Source of the DNA: Trebonia sp036501515
GTDB taxonomy: Bacteria; Actinomycetota; Actinomycetes; Streptosporangiales; Streptosporangiaceae
Direction: 5' to 3'
DNA length: 64,000 nucleotides
NCBI GenBank assembly: GCA_036501515.1
Contig: DASYAD010000257.1
Location: 12,541 to 76,540 of the forward strand
The notes under the pieces are model-generated. The model had not been told where the DNA came from, ran no database searches, and saw only the letters and a program-made list of their open reading frames with translations. A program made the translations under genes and the position numbers. Of this stretch, positions 52,404 through 60,550 are shown piece by piece. Numbering within the stretch: the stretch's first letter is position 1; each line of letters starts with the position of its first letter.

Positions 52404-52432
52404 TTGCGGAGTGAGTATTTGTTCACTACATT
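52404..52432 (+). promoter_or_regulatory. Promoter of the transporter operon with embedded operator
   Basis: TTGCGG (52404-52409), 17 bases AGTGAGTATTTGTTCAC, then TACATT (52427-52432). Same arrangement as the two receptor promoters, tying receptors and membrane components to one signal. Confidence 0.65.
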
Positions 52433-52491
52433 GGTCGTACCGTGCTGACCCGCGGACGCCAGGTGGACACGAGAGCCAGGGGTGGCGAGCA

Positions 52492-55350
52492 GTGAGCGAA
52501 TTTCTTCCCTTCATCGTCGTAGGGCTTGCGACTGGCGCGGTTTACGGGCTGGCGGGCGTCGGCCTGGTGCTGACCTACAAGACTTCGGGCATCTTCAACT
52601 TCGGCTACGGGGCGGTCGCGGCGCTGGTCGCGTTCGCCTTCTACTTCCTGTGGGAGCACGGACTGCCCTGGGGCGCCGCGGCCGCGATCTCGGTCCTGGT
52701 GGTCTCCCCGGTCCTCGGCCTGCTGCTTGAGCTGATGGCCCGGACCCTGAACGGTGCCAGCGAGACGATCAAGGTCGTCGCGACAGTCGGCCTTATCCTC
52801 ATCGCGGCCAGCATCGGGACCCTGTGGTTCCCGGTCAACCCGCCCACGTTCCCGACCTTCCTGCCGCAGTCCACCGTGCGGATGCTGGACGTGAACGTCA
52901 CCTGGGCGCAGATCATCCTGTTCCTGTTTTCCGCGATCGCCGCGGCCGCGCTGTACTGGTTCTTCCGGTCCTTCAGGTCCGGCATCGTGATGCGCGCGGT
53001 CGTCGACAGCCCGGACCTCGTCGCGATGAGCGGTGACGACCCGGTGCTGATCCGCCGCCGGGCCTGGATCATCGGCAGCGTGTTCGCGGGCATCGCCGGC
53101 CTCTTCCTGGCCCCCACGCAGCTGCTTGACGGCTCCACGCTGACCACCGCCGTCTTCGCCGCCTTCGGCGCCGCGGCCATCGGCTACTTCACCAACCTGC
53201 CGCTCACCTTCGTCGGCGGCCTGCTCGTCGGCGTGGCCAGCGCGCTGGTCGACAAGTACTCGGCCACGGTCACCTGGGTCGGCGGCCTGGCCCCGGCGCT
53301 GCCCTTCATCGTGCTCTTCGTCGTGCTGATCGTGCTGCCCAAGCGCCTGCTGATGCAGCGCGCGCTCCCGGTCACGATGAAGGCGCGTGACACCTACGTG
53401 GCACCGCCGCGGATCCGGCTAGCGGCGGGCGTGATCGCGCTGGGCCTGCTGGCGGTGATCCCGATCATCCAGTCAGGCAAGGTGGACGTCTGGTCGGCGG
53501 CGCTGATCAACATCATCCTGTTCCTGTCGCTTGGCCTGCTGGTGCGCCGCTCGGGACAGATCTCGCTGTGTCACCTGGCGTTCGCCGCGGTCGGCGCGGC
53601 CGCCTTCGGGCACTTCGCGGGCGACGGCATCCCCTGGCTGTTCTCGCTGATCCTGGCCGCCCTGGTCGCGGTGCCGGTCGGCGCGGTAGTCGCGATCCCG
53701 GCCGTCCGCGTCTCCCGGGTGTTCCTCGCGCTGGCCACGCTCGGCTTCGGCATCCTCATGGAGCAGGCCTTCTATACCCGCGACTTCATGTTCGGGCAGT
53801 CCCCGATCGGCCTGGCCGCGCCGCGGCCCGGCATCTCGGTCGGCGGCTGGAACCTGTCCACCGACACCGGCTTCTACTACGTGCTGCTGATCATCACGGT
53901 GCTGGTCGTCATCGCGCTGATGGTGATCAACCGCGGGCGGCTCGGCCGCCTGCTCGAGGCGATGTCCGACTCGCCACTGGCCCTGGAGACCTACGGGGCG
54001 ACGTCGAGCGTGCTCAAGGTGATCGTGTTCTGCATCGTCGCGGCCATCGCGGCCATGGCGGGCGCGCTCGAGGCACAGCTGTTCAGCTTCGGAATCGGCA
54101 CCTACTTCCCGTCCTTCAACTCGCTGATCCTGGTGGCCCTGGTGGTCATCGTCACCGTCGGCGACCCGTGGTACGCGGTCATCGCCGCCGTCGGCTACTC
54201 GGTGATCCCGGCCTACATCACCGGCTCGACCACCACCAGCTGGCTTAACCTGCTGTTCGGGGTCGGTGCCGCTACCGCCGCCCTGGCCGCCAACCAGGGG
54301 ACGATGCCGCAGTCCGTGCGGCGCGTCCTCGACCGGCTTGGCGGCCGCCAGGCCCCCGCCGCGACCGGGCAGCCTGCCCCGGCGCCGAAGACGACCGGGC
54401 CCGCGCGGGTCGCGGCGGTCACCGCCGCCGCAGCCGGCGGGGCGGCCGGCGCTGCCTCAGCCGGCGGGGCGGCTGGCGCTGCCGCAGCCGGCGGGGCTGG
54501 CCAGGCCGCGGCGGCCAAGCCGGGCCTGGCGGTACGCGACCTTTCCGTCCGGTTCGGTGGCGTCAAGGCGGTCAACTCGGTCAGCCTGCAGGCACCGTGC
54601 GGCGCCATCACCGGCCTGATCGGCCCCAACGGGGCGGGCAAGACCACCACCTTCAACGCCTGCAGCGCCCTGGTCAGGCCCAGCTCCGGGCGGATCACGC
54701 TGCACGATATCGACGTCACCAGGGAGTCGCCGGCCAGCCGGGCGCGGCGCGGGCTTGGCCGTACCTTCCAGCGCACCGAGCTGTACAACAGCCTCACGGT
54801 GCGGCAGAACGTCGCCATGGGCCGGGAAGCGTCGATGGCGGGCGCCAACCCGGCCGCCCAGGTCCTCAGCTCCCGGCACTCCAACAAGGTGATCGACGCG
54901 GCCGTCGAGGAGGCCCTCGAGCTGACCGGGACGGCGTGGCTGGCGGACGCTCAGGCGGGGCTGTTGCCGCTCGGGCAGCGGCGGCTGGTTGAGCTGGCCC
55001 GGGCGCTGGCCGGACCGTTCGACATGCTGCTGCTCGACGAGCCGTCCTCCGGCCTCGACGGCCACGAAACCGAGCAGTTCGGCGAAGTCCTGCGGACCGT
55101 GGTGCGGACGCGCCAATGCGGGATCTTGCTCGTGGAGCACGACATGAACCTGGTCAGGGAAATCTGCGACTACATCTACGTGCTCGAGTTCGGGCAGCTT
55201 ATCTTCGAAGGGACGGCCGCGGAAATGCAGGATTCAGCCCAGGTCCGGGCCGCCTACCTAGGCGACTTCGACTCCGTCGGCCCCGGCCAGCCAGAGCCGG
55301 GCCCGGCCGGGGAAACGGACGCCCGCCAGCCCATCGCGACGCACGAGTAG
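52492..55350 (+). CDS. Fused LivH-LivM-LivG ABC transporter protein (two permeases plus ATPase)
   Basis: A 952-residue single chain. Residues about 1-290 are a LivH-like permease (GLATGAVYGLAGVGLVLTYKT, FNFGYGAVAAL), and about 305-610 a LivM-like permease (LLVRRSGQISLCHLAFAAVG). An Ala/Gly-rich linker at about 620-680 is built from repeated AAGGAAGAA-like units. The ATPase starts near 680, with Walker A GPNGAGKTTT, signature LPLGQRRLVELARAL and Walker B LLLDEPSSGL. Fused LivHM proteins are common, but adding LivG to the chain is unusual. GTG 52492 follows GGGGTGG. LivF follows four bases after the stop. Confidence 0.92.
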   Translation: MSEFLPFIVVGLATGAVYGLAGVGLVLTYKTSGIFNFGYGAVAALVAFAFYFLWEHGLPWGAAAAISVLVVSPVLGLLLELMARTLNGASETIKVVATVGLILIAASIGTLWFPVNPPTFPTFLPQSTVRMLDVNVTWAQIILFLFSAIAAAALYWFFRSFRSGIVMRAVVDSPDLVAMSGDDPVLIRRRAWIIGSVFAGIAGLFLAPTQLLDGSTLTTAVFAAFGAAAIGYFTNLPLTFVGGLLVGVASALVDKYSATVTWVGGLAPALPFIVLFVVLIVLPKRLLMQRALPVTMKARDTYVAPPRIRLAAGVIALGLLAVIPIIQSGKVDVWSAALINIILFLSLGLLVRRSGQISLCHLAFAAVGAAAFGHFAGDGIPWLFSLILAALVAVPVGAVVAIPAVRVSRVFLALATLGFGILMEQAFYTRDFMFGQSPIGLAAPRPGISVGGWNLSTDTGFYYVLLIITVLVVIALMVINRGRLGRLLEAMSDSPLALETYGATSSVLKVIVFCIVAAIAAMAGALEAQLFSFGIGTYFPSFNSLILVALVVIVTVGDPWYAVIAAVGYSVIPAYITGSTTTSWLNLLFGVGAATAALAANQGTMPQSVRRVLDRLGGRQAPAATGQPAPAPKTTGPARVAAVTAAAAGGAAGAASAGGAAGAAAAGGAGQAAAAKPGLAVRDLSVRFGGVKAVNSVSLQAPCGAITGLIGPNGAGKTTTFNACSALVRPSSGRITLHDIDVTRESPASRARRGLGRTFQRTELYNSLTVRQNVAMGREASMAGANPAAQVLSSRHSNKVIDAAVEEALELTGTAWLADAQAGLLPLGQRRLVELARALAGPFDMLLLDEPSSGLDGHETEQFGEVLRTVVRTRQCGILLVEHDMNLVREICDYIYVLEFGQLIFEGTAAEMQDSAQVRAAYLGDFDSVGPGQPEPGPAGETDARQPIATHE
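54421..54510 (+). repeat. Ala/Gly-coding repeats in the linker of the fused transporter
   Basis: GCAGCCGGCGGGGCGGC-like units, about 30 bases long, recur three times. They encode the flexible hinge between permease and ATPase domains. Confidence 0.7.
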
Positions 55351-55354
55351 ACCG

Positions 55355-56050
55355 ATGCTGACCCTCGACTCCGTCACCGCCGGCTACGGCGACGCCACTG
55401 TGCTCAGGAACGTCAACTTCACGGTGGCCGACGGCGAGGTCGTCGCGCTGCTCGGTCCCAACGGGGCGGGCAAGACCACCCTGCTGCGCACCGCGACCGG
55501 CTTCGTCAAGCCGCGCTCCGGCCGGGTCGACCTGAACGGCGACGACCTCACCGGCAACTCCCCGCACCGCTACACGAGGCAAGGAGTCTGCCACCTGCCC
55601 GAGGGCCGCGGCATCTTCCCGTCGCTGACGGTGCTGGAGAACCTCACTGTTCAGGCGCGCGGCGCCGACACCAAGAGCTTCCTGAGCGACTTCAAGGAGA
55701 TGTTCCCGAACCTGGCCAAGCGGCTCGGCCAGACCGCGGGCAGCCTGTCCGGGGGGGAGCAGCAGATGCTGGCGCTGTCCCGGGCGTACCTCACCAACCC
55801 CAAGGTCATCCTGGTCGACGAGCCGAGCCTGGGCCTGGCCCCGCGCGTCATCGACCAGATCTACGCGCTGCTCACCGGGTTCGCCGCCCGCGGTATCGCG
55901 CTCGTCGTGGTCGAGCAGTACGTGCAGCGGGCGCTCGCGCTGGCCGACAAGGTCTACATCCTCAGCCGGGGCGAGATTATCCACGTCGGCAAGGCCAACG
56001 AGCTCGACCCGGACGAGATCTACCAGCGCTACCTGGGCATCGAGGCCTGA
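55355..56050 (+). CDS. livF: ABC transporter ATPase, LivF type
   Basis: A 231-residue ATPase. Walker A GPNGAGKTTLLR, signature LSGGEQQMLALSRA, Walker B VILVDEPSLGLAPR and switch His position in VVVEQYVQ (typical LivF Q). PEGRGIFPSLTVLENL is a LivF hallmark. It partners the LivG domain of the upstream fused protein, giving two ATPases per transporter. It starts four bases after the preceding stop. Confidence 0.93.
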   Translation: MLTLDSVTAGYGDATVLRNVNFTVADGEVVALLGPNGAGKTTLLRTATGFVKPRSGRVDLNGDDLTGNSPHRYTRQGVCHLPEGRGIFPSLTVLENLTVQARGADTKSFLSDFKEMFPNLAKRLGQTAGSLSGGEQQMLALSRAYLTNPKVILVDEPSLGLAPRVIDQIYALLTGFAARGIALVVVEQYVQRALALADKVYILSRGEIIHVGKANELDPDEIYQRYLGIEA

Positions 56051-56060
56051 CTCAGCCGGA

Positions 56061-56147
56061 ACCCGTCCTCCCGCCAACGAGAACGCGCACCCGGTCGTCC
56101 TCCGGCCAACGAGAAGGCTCACCCGGTCGCCCTCCAGTCGACGAGAA
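56061..56147. repeat. Three degenerate tandem units of about 30 bp
   Basis: Units of the form ACCCGGTCGTCCTCCGGCCA followed by ACGAGAAGGCTC recur at 56061, 56089 and 56121. They abut the palindromic element downstream. Confidence 0.55.
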
Positions 56148-56195
56148 GATAGTGGATGTTTTTGTACACGGGGATGTACAAAAACATCCACCATC
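56148..56195. repeat. Palindromic element (type B), homologous to 2765-2809
   Basis: Arms 56152-56168 and 56175-56191 are perfectly complementary (GTGGATGTTTTTGTACA with its complement) around the loop CGGGGA, and GAT/ATC extends the ends. Read on the minus strand it aligns with the element at 2765, and differences occur as compensating base pairs. It lies between convergent genes and could act as a bidirectional terminator. Confidence 0.8.
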
Positions 56196-56313
56196 TGCCT
56201 TGGGCGGTCACGCCCGCAGGACCACGATGGCGGCGAAGCGGCCGCAGGGGCGTGCGGCACGGTCGGAGAAGAACCTGTGTTACACCTGTTGCCGACGGCG
56301 GTCCAGGCAAGCG

Positions 56314-56344
56314 AAACGGGTGCCGCCGCGCGCGGCACCCGTTT
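56314..56344. terminator. Strong hairpin, probable bidirectional terminator
   Basis: AAACGGGTGCCGC (56314-56326) pairs perfectly with 56332-56344 around a five-base loop CGCGC. The right arm ends in GTTT. It lies between the convergent LivF and P450 genes. Confidence 0.65.
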
Positions 56345-56371
56345 GGCGTTGCTGGACTTAACCGGAGCAGC

Positions 56372-56442
56372 GGGCGACTGGCTCAGCGGGGGACCTCTTC
56401 GTACCGACGAGGTCACTGGTTCGATCCCGGCAGCGCCCGCCA
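56372..56442 (+). other. tRNA-like sequence ending in CCA, probably degenerate
   Basis: GGGCGAC...CGCCCG gives an acceptor-like end followed by CCA, and TGGTTCGATCCCGG resembles a T-arm. A TTCGTAC loop could carry anticodon CGT (Thr). However, four extra bases (CGAC) disrupt the anticodon stem, the D-stem has a mismatch, and total length is 71. Treated as a tRNA-derived relic or chance match rather than a functional tRNA. Confidence 0.3.
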
Positions 56443-56459
56443 GGAACAGCGGCGCCCGT

Positions 56460-57707
56460 TCAGGCCGATCCGGCGGAGCCTTCCCTGGCCCCGGGCGTAA
56501 AGGTGATGGGCAGCGTCAGCGGCGAGCGCGTGGTGGTGGAGTGGTAGTGGATCTCGGCCCCGTCCGCCAGCCTGATGTCCTGCAGGCGGCGCAGCGCCTC
56601 CTCCAGCCCGATGCGCAGGTTGAGCCGGGCCAGGTTGGAGCCGGCACAGCGGTGCGGGCCGACGCCGAAGGCAAAGTGGCGGTTGTTCTCCCGGCCCAGG
56701 CAGAAGTCGTCAGGCGCGGCGAACTCGGCCTCGTCACGGTTCGCCGAGGCCCAGTACAGCACGACCTTGTCGCCGTTGCGGACCGCCTGGTCGCCGATCT
56801 TGCCGTCCCGCACCGCGGTCCTGGTGATCGAGATGAACGGCGAGTCGATCCGCAGCAGTTCCTCGATCGCCTCAGGGATGCGGTGCGGCTCCGCGCGCAG
56901 CTGCGCGGGTATCTCCGGCTGAAGGCAGAACCGGTGGAACCACTGGCCGAGCGCGGACGCCGTGGTCTCAAGGCCGCCGAGGATGATCAGCTGGATGGTC
57001 CCGATGATCTCGTCGTCGGTGATCGGCCGCCCGTCGACGGTGGCGCGGATGACCCCGTCGACGACGTCTCCGCGTTCCGGCTGGTGGCGCCGGGCCTCGA
57101 TGAAGTCCCTGATCCAGGCCGACAGCCCGAGCCAGCACGCACCCGCCTCCGGGTCATGCGGCAGCGACGCCTTCGCCGCCATGTACGCGACCCGGTCGAT
57201 GTCGCGCGGCGGCGCGGCGATGACCATCTCGAAGAACGCCCGGCTGGGATACGGCCGGGCGAAGTCGTCCATGAACTCGCACGCGCCGGCCTCGATGAAG
57301 TTGTCAATCAGCCCGCTGACCAGCTCGCGGGTCCGCTGCTCGTAGGCGGCCACCACCTTGGGGGTGAAGAACGGGGTGATAAGCCGCTTGTAGATCCGCT
57401 GGACGGGCGGGTCTACCTCCACCGGCAGGTTGCGCACCGCGATCGGCGCGGTCGGCACGGTCAGTCCGTGCGCCGAGCTGAACGTCTCCCAGTCCTGGGC
57501 GACCTCCAGGATGTCCTCGTACTTGGTGGCCACCCAGAAGCCGTCGTACTTGTCGCTGTGCGCCACCGGGCACCGGTCGCGCATCGGGGCGAGGGTCTCG
57601 TACAGCCGGGGCGCCAGCTCGGGCGAGTTCGGATCGAAGTGGTGCTGCCACCAGTCGTCGGGCATCGGCCCCGCTTCCGCGCTGCCGTTCCCTGGGCCGT
57701 TATCCAC
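56460..57707 (-). CDS. Cytochrome P450
   Basis: A 415-residue P450, paralogous to the one at 8504 (LGGLETTASALG, ELLRIDSP, FGVGPHRCAGSNLARL). GTG 57707 follows GGGAGG by four bases. The promoter region 57750-57779 matches the promoter of its paralogue base for base at many positions. The overlap of promoter and coding similarity suggests duplication of the whole transcription unit. Confidence 0.93.
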   Translation of the reverse strand: MDNGPGNGSAEAGPMPDDWWQHHFDPNSPELAPRLYETLAPMRDRCPVAHSDKYDGFWVATKYEDILEVAQDWETFSSAHGLTVPTAPIAVRNLPVEVDPPVQRIYKRLITPFFTPKVVAAYEQRTRELVSGLIDNFIEAGACEFMDDFARPYPSRAFFEMVIAAPPRDIDRVAYMAAKASLPHDPEAGACWLGLSAWIRDFIEARRHQPERGDVVDGVIRATVDGRPITDDEIIGTIQLIILGGLETTASALGQWFHRFCLQPEIPAQLRAEPHRIPEAIEELLRIDSPFISITRTAVRDGKIGDQAVRNGDKVVLYWASANRDEAEFAAPDDFCLGRENNRHFAFGVGPHRCAGSNLARLNLRIGLEEALRRLQDIRLADGAEIHYHSTTTRSPLTLPITFTPGAREGSAGSA

Positions 57708-57749
57708 CGGGCCTCCCTGCCGTCGCGGGCGGATACCATCCTCAGCCTG

Positions 57750-57779
57750 ACCTTAACAGGGTGAGCGATTACTTTATAG
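57750..57779 (-). promoter_or_regulatory. Operator/promoter of the P450 at 56460
   Basis: On the minus strand AAAGTAATCGCTCACC is followed by CTGTTAAGGT, with TAAGGT (57755-57750) as -10 box. Compare AAGTGATCGCTCATC...TTGTTAGAGT at 8436. Confidence 0.6.
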
Positions 57780-57785
57780 AGGATG

Positions 57786-57877
57786 GCGCCGGCGACGGCT
57801 GGTCCCGCCGTGCCGGCGACGGCAAGTCCCGCCGCGCCGGCACGCGGGCCCGGAGCGTCGGCACGCGGGCCCGGAGC
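57786..57877. repeat. Two short tandem duplications (24 bp x2 and 21 bp x2)
   Basis: The unit GCGCCGGCGACGG... at 57786-57809 is repeated at 57810-57833. GCCGGCACGCGGGCCCGGAG at 57836-57856 is repeated at 57857-57877. They lie eight bases beyond the 3' end of the amidohydrolase. Confidence 0.75.
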
Positions 57878-57885
57878 GGGTCGCG

Positions 57886-59097
57886 TCAGGCCGGCGGGAT
57901 GGCGGGCCAGTCGTCCCCGTGCGGGAGCGGCTGGCGGAACAGGCGGGCGGCGTTGCCGCCGGCCATCATGACCGCCTCGTGCTCGGGGATGCCGGCGAAG
58001 CGCTTGCGCAGCAGGTCCTGCGACCCCGGCCAGGTGGAGTCGGCGTGCGGGAAGTCCGTCTCGAACATAATGTGGTCGACGCCGATCAGGTGCCGCTGGT
58101 CGAGCGTCGCCGGGTCATCGAGCATGCAGAAGTAGAAGTTCCGGCGCAGGGCCTCGCTCGGCGTCACGTCGTAGGTCCACGGGTCGCCGCCCGCGCCGGA
58201 GTGCTCGAGCACGTAGTCGAGGCGGTTGATGGCCATCGGCACCCAGCCGATGCCGCCCTCGCTGAGGGCGATCTTGAGGTCGGGGTAGAGCGCCGGAATC
58301 CCGGACCACACCCAGTCCACCGCCGCGCAGAAGGCGCCGGCCGGGAAGAGCGAGGTCTGCACGTTGAGCCCGCCGCCCGGTGACCCCTGCAGGACGAAGC
58401 CGCTGGCGCCGCAGTGCAGTGACAGGACCGTTCCCGTCTCCTCGCACGCTTTGAAGAACGGCTCCCAGTGCTTGATGTCGGTGATGGGCGGGAGCTTGAG
58501 CAGGTGCGGCGACTCAAGGAAGGAAACGGACGTGAAGCCGCGCTCGGCGTTGCGCCTGAGCTCCTCGCCGGCCAGCACCGGGTCCTTGAACCAGGGGAGC
58601 TGCATGGGAATGAAGCGCTCCGGGTAGGCGCCGTGCCATTCCTCCATCATCCAGCTGTTCCAGGCCCGGATGGCGGCCAGGCCCACCTCCTCGTCGGTGT
58701 TCATCGACAGCACGCGCCCGGTGAATCCCCAGGCGCCGGACGGGAAGCAGAGCGAGGCCCAGATGCCGTCGAGGTCCATGTCCTTCACCCGGGCGTGCAC
58801 GTCCCACGCGGACCGGCGCATCTCGTCGTAGTTGAGCGGGTCGAGCGTCCACTCCTCCGGCGGCCGCCCGGCCACCACGCTCATGCCGTTGTCCTGGTAG
58901 ACCCGGTTCTTGTACTGCCACGCCTCGGAGCCGTCCTCGGTGACGATCAGCCGCGGGGCCTGATCGCGCAGCCTGGCCGGGAAACGGCTGGCGAACAAGT
59001 CGGCTGGCTCGGTCAGGTGGTCGTCCACCGACAAAATCGAGAAGCTTCGTTCCTGCGTCGCGGGATCCGGAAGCAGGTGCCAGTTCGGCCTCGGCAT
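57886..59097 (-). CDS. Amidohydrolase-2-family metal-dependent hydrolase/decarboxylase
   Basis: A 403-residue ACMSD-like protein. ILSVDDHLTEPADLF replaces the DxHxH motif with D-x-x-D-H. GTVLSLHCGASG supplies a barrel His and MFETDFPHADSTWP the Asp. It belongs to the subfamily also containing its divergent neighbour at 59320. The ATG at 59097 follows GGAG; a long in-frame extension to 59949 is noncoding shadow. The DPLNYDEMR segment is shared with the neighbour. Confidence 0.87.
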   Translation of the reverse strand: MPRPNWHLLPDPATQERSFSILSVDDHLTEPADLFASRFPARLRDQAPRLIVTEDGSEAWQYKNRVYQDNGMSVVAGRPPEEWTLDPLNYDEMRRSAWDVHARVKDMDLDGIWASLCFPSGAWGFTGRVLSMNTDEEVGLAAIRAWNSWMMEEWHGAYPERFIPMQLPWFKDPVLAGEELRRNAERGFTSVSFLESPHLLKLPPITDIKHWEPFFKACEETGTVLSLHCGASGFVLQGSPGGGLNVQTSLFPAGAFCAAVDWVWSGIPALYPDLKIALSEGGIGWVPMAINRLDYVLEHSGAGGDPWTYDVTPSEALRRNFYFCMLDDPATLDQRHLIGVDHIMFETDFPHADSTWPGSQDLLRKRFAGIPEHEAVMMAGGNAARLFRQPLPHGDDWPAIPPA

Positions 59098-59185
59098 GGT
59101 GCGCTCCTGTAGTAGCTGGGCGACCGGGCAGCGAGGACGCTTCCCCGCGGTCGGTGACTCCCTTGCCAGCATAATCCCAGATGAT

Positions 59186-59204
59186 GGTGAGCGCTCACTT
59201 TTTT
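59186..59204 (-). promoter_or_regulatory. Putative operator of the leftward amidohydrolase
   Basis: GGTGAGCGCTCACTTTTTT, a near-perfect palindrome (GTGAGCGCTCAC). It lies about 90 bases upstream of the start at 59097. Confidence 0.6.
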
Positions 59205-59263
59205 TGGCCGCCGTCGGCGTCAGCCGGCGTGCTTCCCAGGCCCTGGTTGGGATGCTAGCCTGG

Positions 59264-59285
59264 TAAGTGATTGTTCGCTTATCTT
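59264..59285 (+). promoter_or_regulatory. Operator/promoter of the rightward amidohydrolase operon
   Basis: TAAGTGATTGTTCGCTTATC ending in TT. TATCTT (59280-59285) is a -10-like box directly after the half-site, 35 bases before the start at 59320. Confidence 0.6.
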
Positions 59286-59319
59286 GCGTTGCCCGGTGGT
59301 GACGTGACAGGAGGTCCTC

Positions 59320-60525
59320 GTGTCGTTCAACTGGTTCATCTCGGTGGACGATCACCTGATCGAGCCGGCCCGGCTGTGGCAGGAGCGCCTGCCGCAGCGC
59401 TGGCGTGACACCGGGCCGCGCATCGTCCGGGAGGGCACTTCCGAGTTCTGGGTCTACGAGGACCGGCAGATCGTGACCACCGGGCTGAACGCCGTGGCGG
59501 GCAAGCGGCGCGAAGAGTTCTCCCCGGAGCCGATCAGCTACGACGACATGCGCCTGGGCTGCTACGACCCCGACGCCCGGGTCGCGGACATGGACCAGGG
59601 CCACGTGCTGGCGTCGATGCTGTTCCCGTCGTTCCCGCGCTACTGCGGCCAGGTGTTCCACGAGGCCAGGGACCGGGAGCTGGGGCTGCTGTGCGTGCGG
59701 GCGTGGAACGACTTCATCCTCGAGGAGATGGCCGGCGCCCATCCCGGCCGGTTCATCCCGATGATGATCATCCCGCTGTGGGACCCGGTCGCGGCGGCGC
59801 GGGAAGTCGAGCGGACCGCCGCCCTCGGCGGCAAGTCGATCGCGTTCTCTGAGAACCCGACCAAGCTGGGGCTGCCGTCGATCCACACCCGCGACTGGGA
59901 CCCGCTGTGGTCGGCCTGCCAGGACGCCGGGTACGTGGTGTCGATGCACGTGGGGTCGTCGTCGAACCTGATCAGGACGTCAGACGACATGCCCACGCTG
60001 GCCTTCATGGCCTACTCGGCGGCGGCCAACCAGGCCGGGACGCTGCTGGACTGGCTGTTCAGCGGCAACTTCGTGCGCTACCCGGGGCTGAAGATCGCGC
60101 TCTCGGAGGGGTCGATCGGCTGGATACCGTACTTCCTCGAGCGCGCCGAGCAGGTGATCGACAAGCAGCGGTTCTGGGCGTCGCGGTTCGACATCTCGAT
60201 GACCGCTTCCCACGAGCGGGGCGAGGCGCTCGGCGAGGCGGGCTTCGACCTGGACACCAACATCCGCGAGCTGTTCGCCGGCCACGTGTTCGGGACGTTC
60301 ATCGAGGACCAGGCGGGGCTGCGGCTGCTCGACATCATCGGGGAGGACAACGTGATGCTTGAGTGCGACTACCCGCACTCCGACTCCACCTGGCCCGACA
60401 CCGTTCAGCTGGCCGGCAAGTGGCTCGCTCACCTGCCGCAGGAGACCCAGGACAAGATCACCGTCGGCAACGCCTCCCGGGTGTACAACTTCACCCCGGC
60501 CGACCCCGCCACCATCAGCGCCTGA
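59320..60525 (+). CDS. Amidohydrolase-2-family metal-dependent hydrolase/decarboxylase
   Basis: A 401-residue paralogue of the divergent gene. ISVDDHLIEPARLW, VVSMHVGSSS and MLECDYPHSDSTWPDTVQ are conserved. The GTG at 59320 follows GGAGG by five bases. It starts an operon with the D-aminoacylase-like gene and the thiolase. The pair of divergent paralogues has separate operators. Confidence 0.88.
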   Translation: MSFNWFISVDDHLIEPARLWQERLPQRWRDTGPRIVREGTSEFWVYEDRQIVTTGLNAVAGKRREEFSPEPISYDDMRLGCYDPDARVADMDQGHVLASMLFPSFPRYCGQVFHEARDRELGLLCVRAWNDFILEEMAGAHPGRFIPMMIIPLWDPVAAAREVERTAALGGKSIAFSENPTKLGLPSIHTRDWDPLWSACQDAGYVVSMHVGSSSNLIRTSDDMPTLAFMAYSAAANQAGTLLDWLFSGNFVRYPGLKIALSEGSIGWIPYFLERAEQVIDKQRFWASRFDISMTASHERGEALGEAGFDLDTNIRELFAGHVFGTFIEDQAGLRLLDIIGEDNVMLECDYPHSDSTWPDTVQLAGKWLAHLPQETQDKITVGNASRVYNFTPADPATISA

Positions 60526-60550
60526 CACCTACCGGAAGGACGTAACGGCC

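Noticed and set aside
56372..56442. Functional tRNA or tmRNA 3' end
   Set aside because: The anticodon stem has a four-base disruption and the D-stem a mismatch, and no tmRNA tag or pseudoknot region precedes it. Kept only as a low-confidence relic.
57886..59949. A 687-residue protein on the minus strand
   Set aside because: The upstream 284 codons overlap the divergent amidohydrolase and read as low complexity. The ATG at 59097 has a ribosome binding site and matches the family N-terminus.
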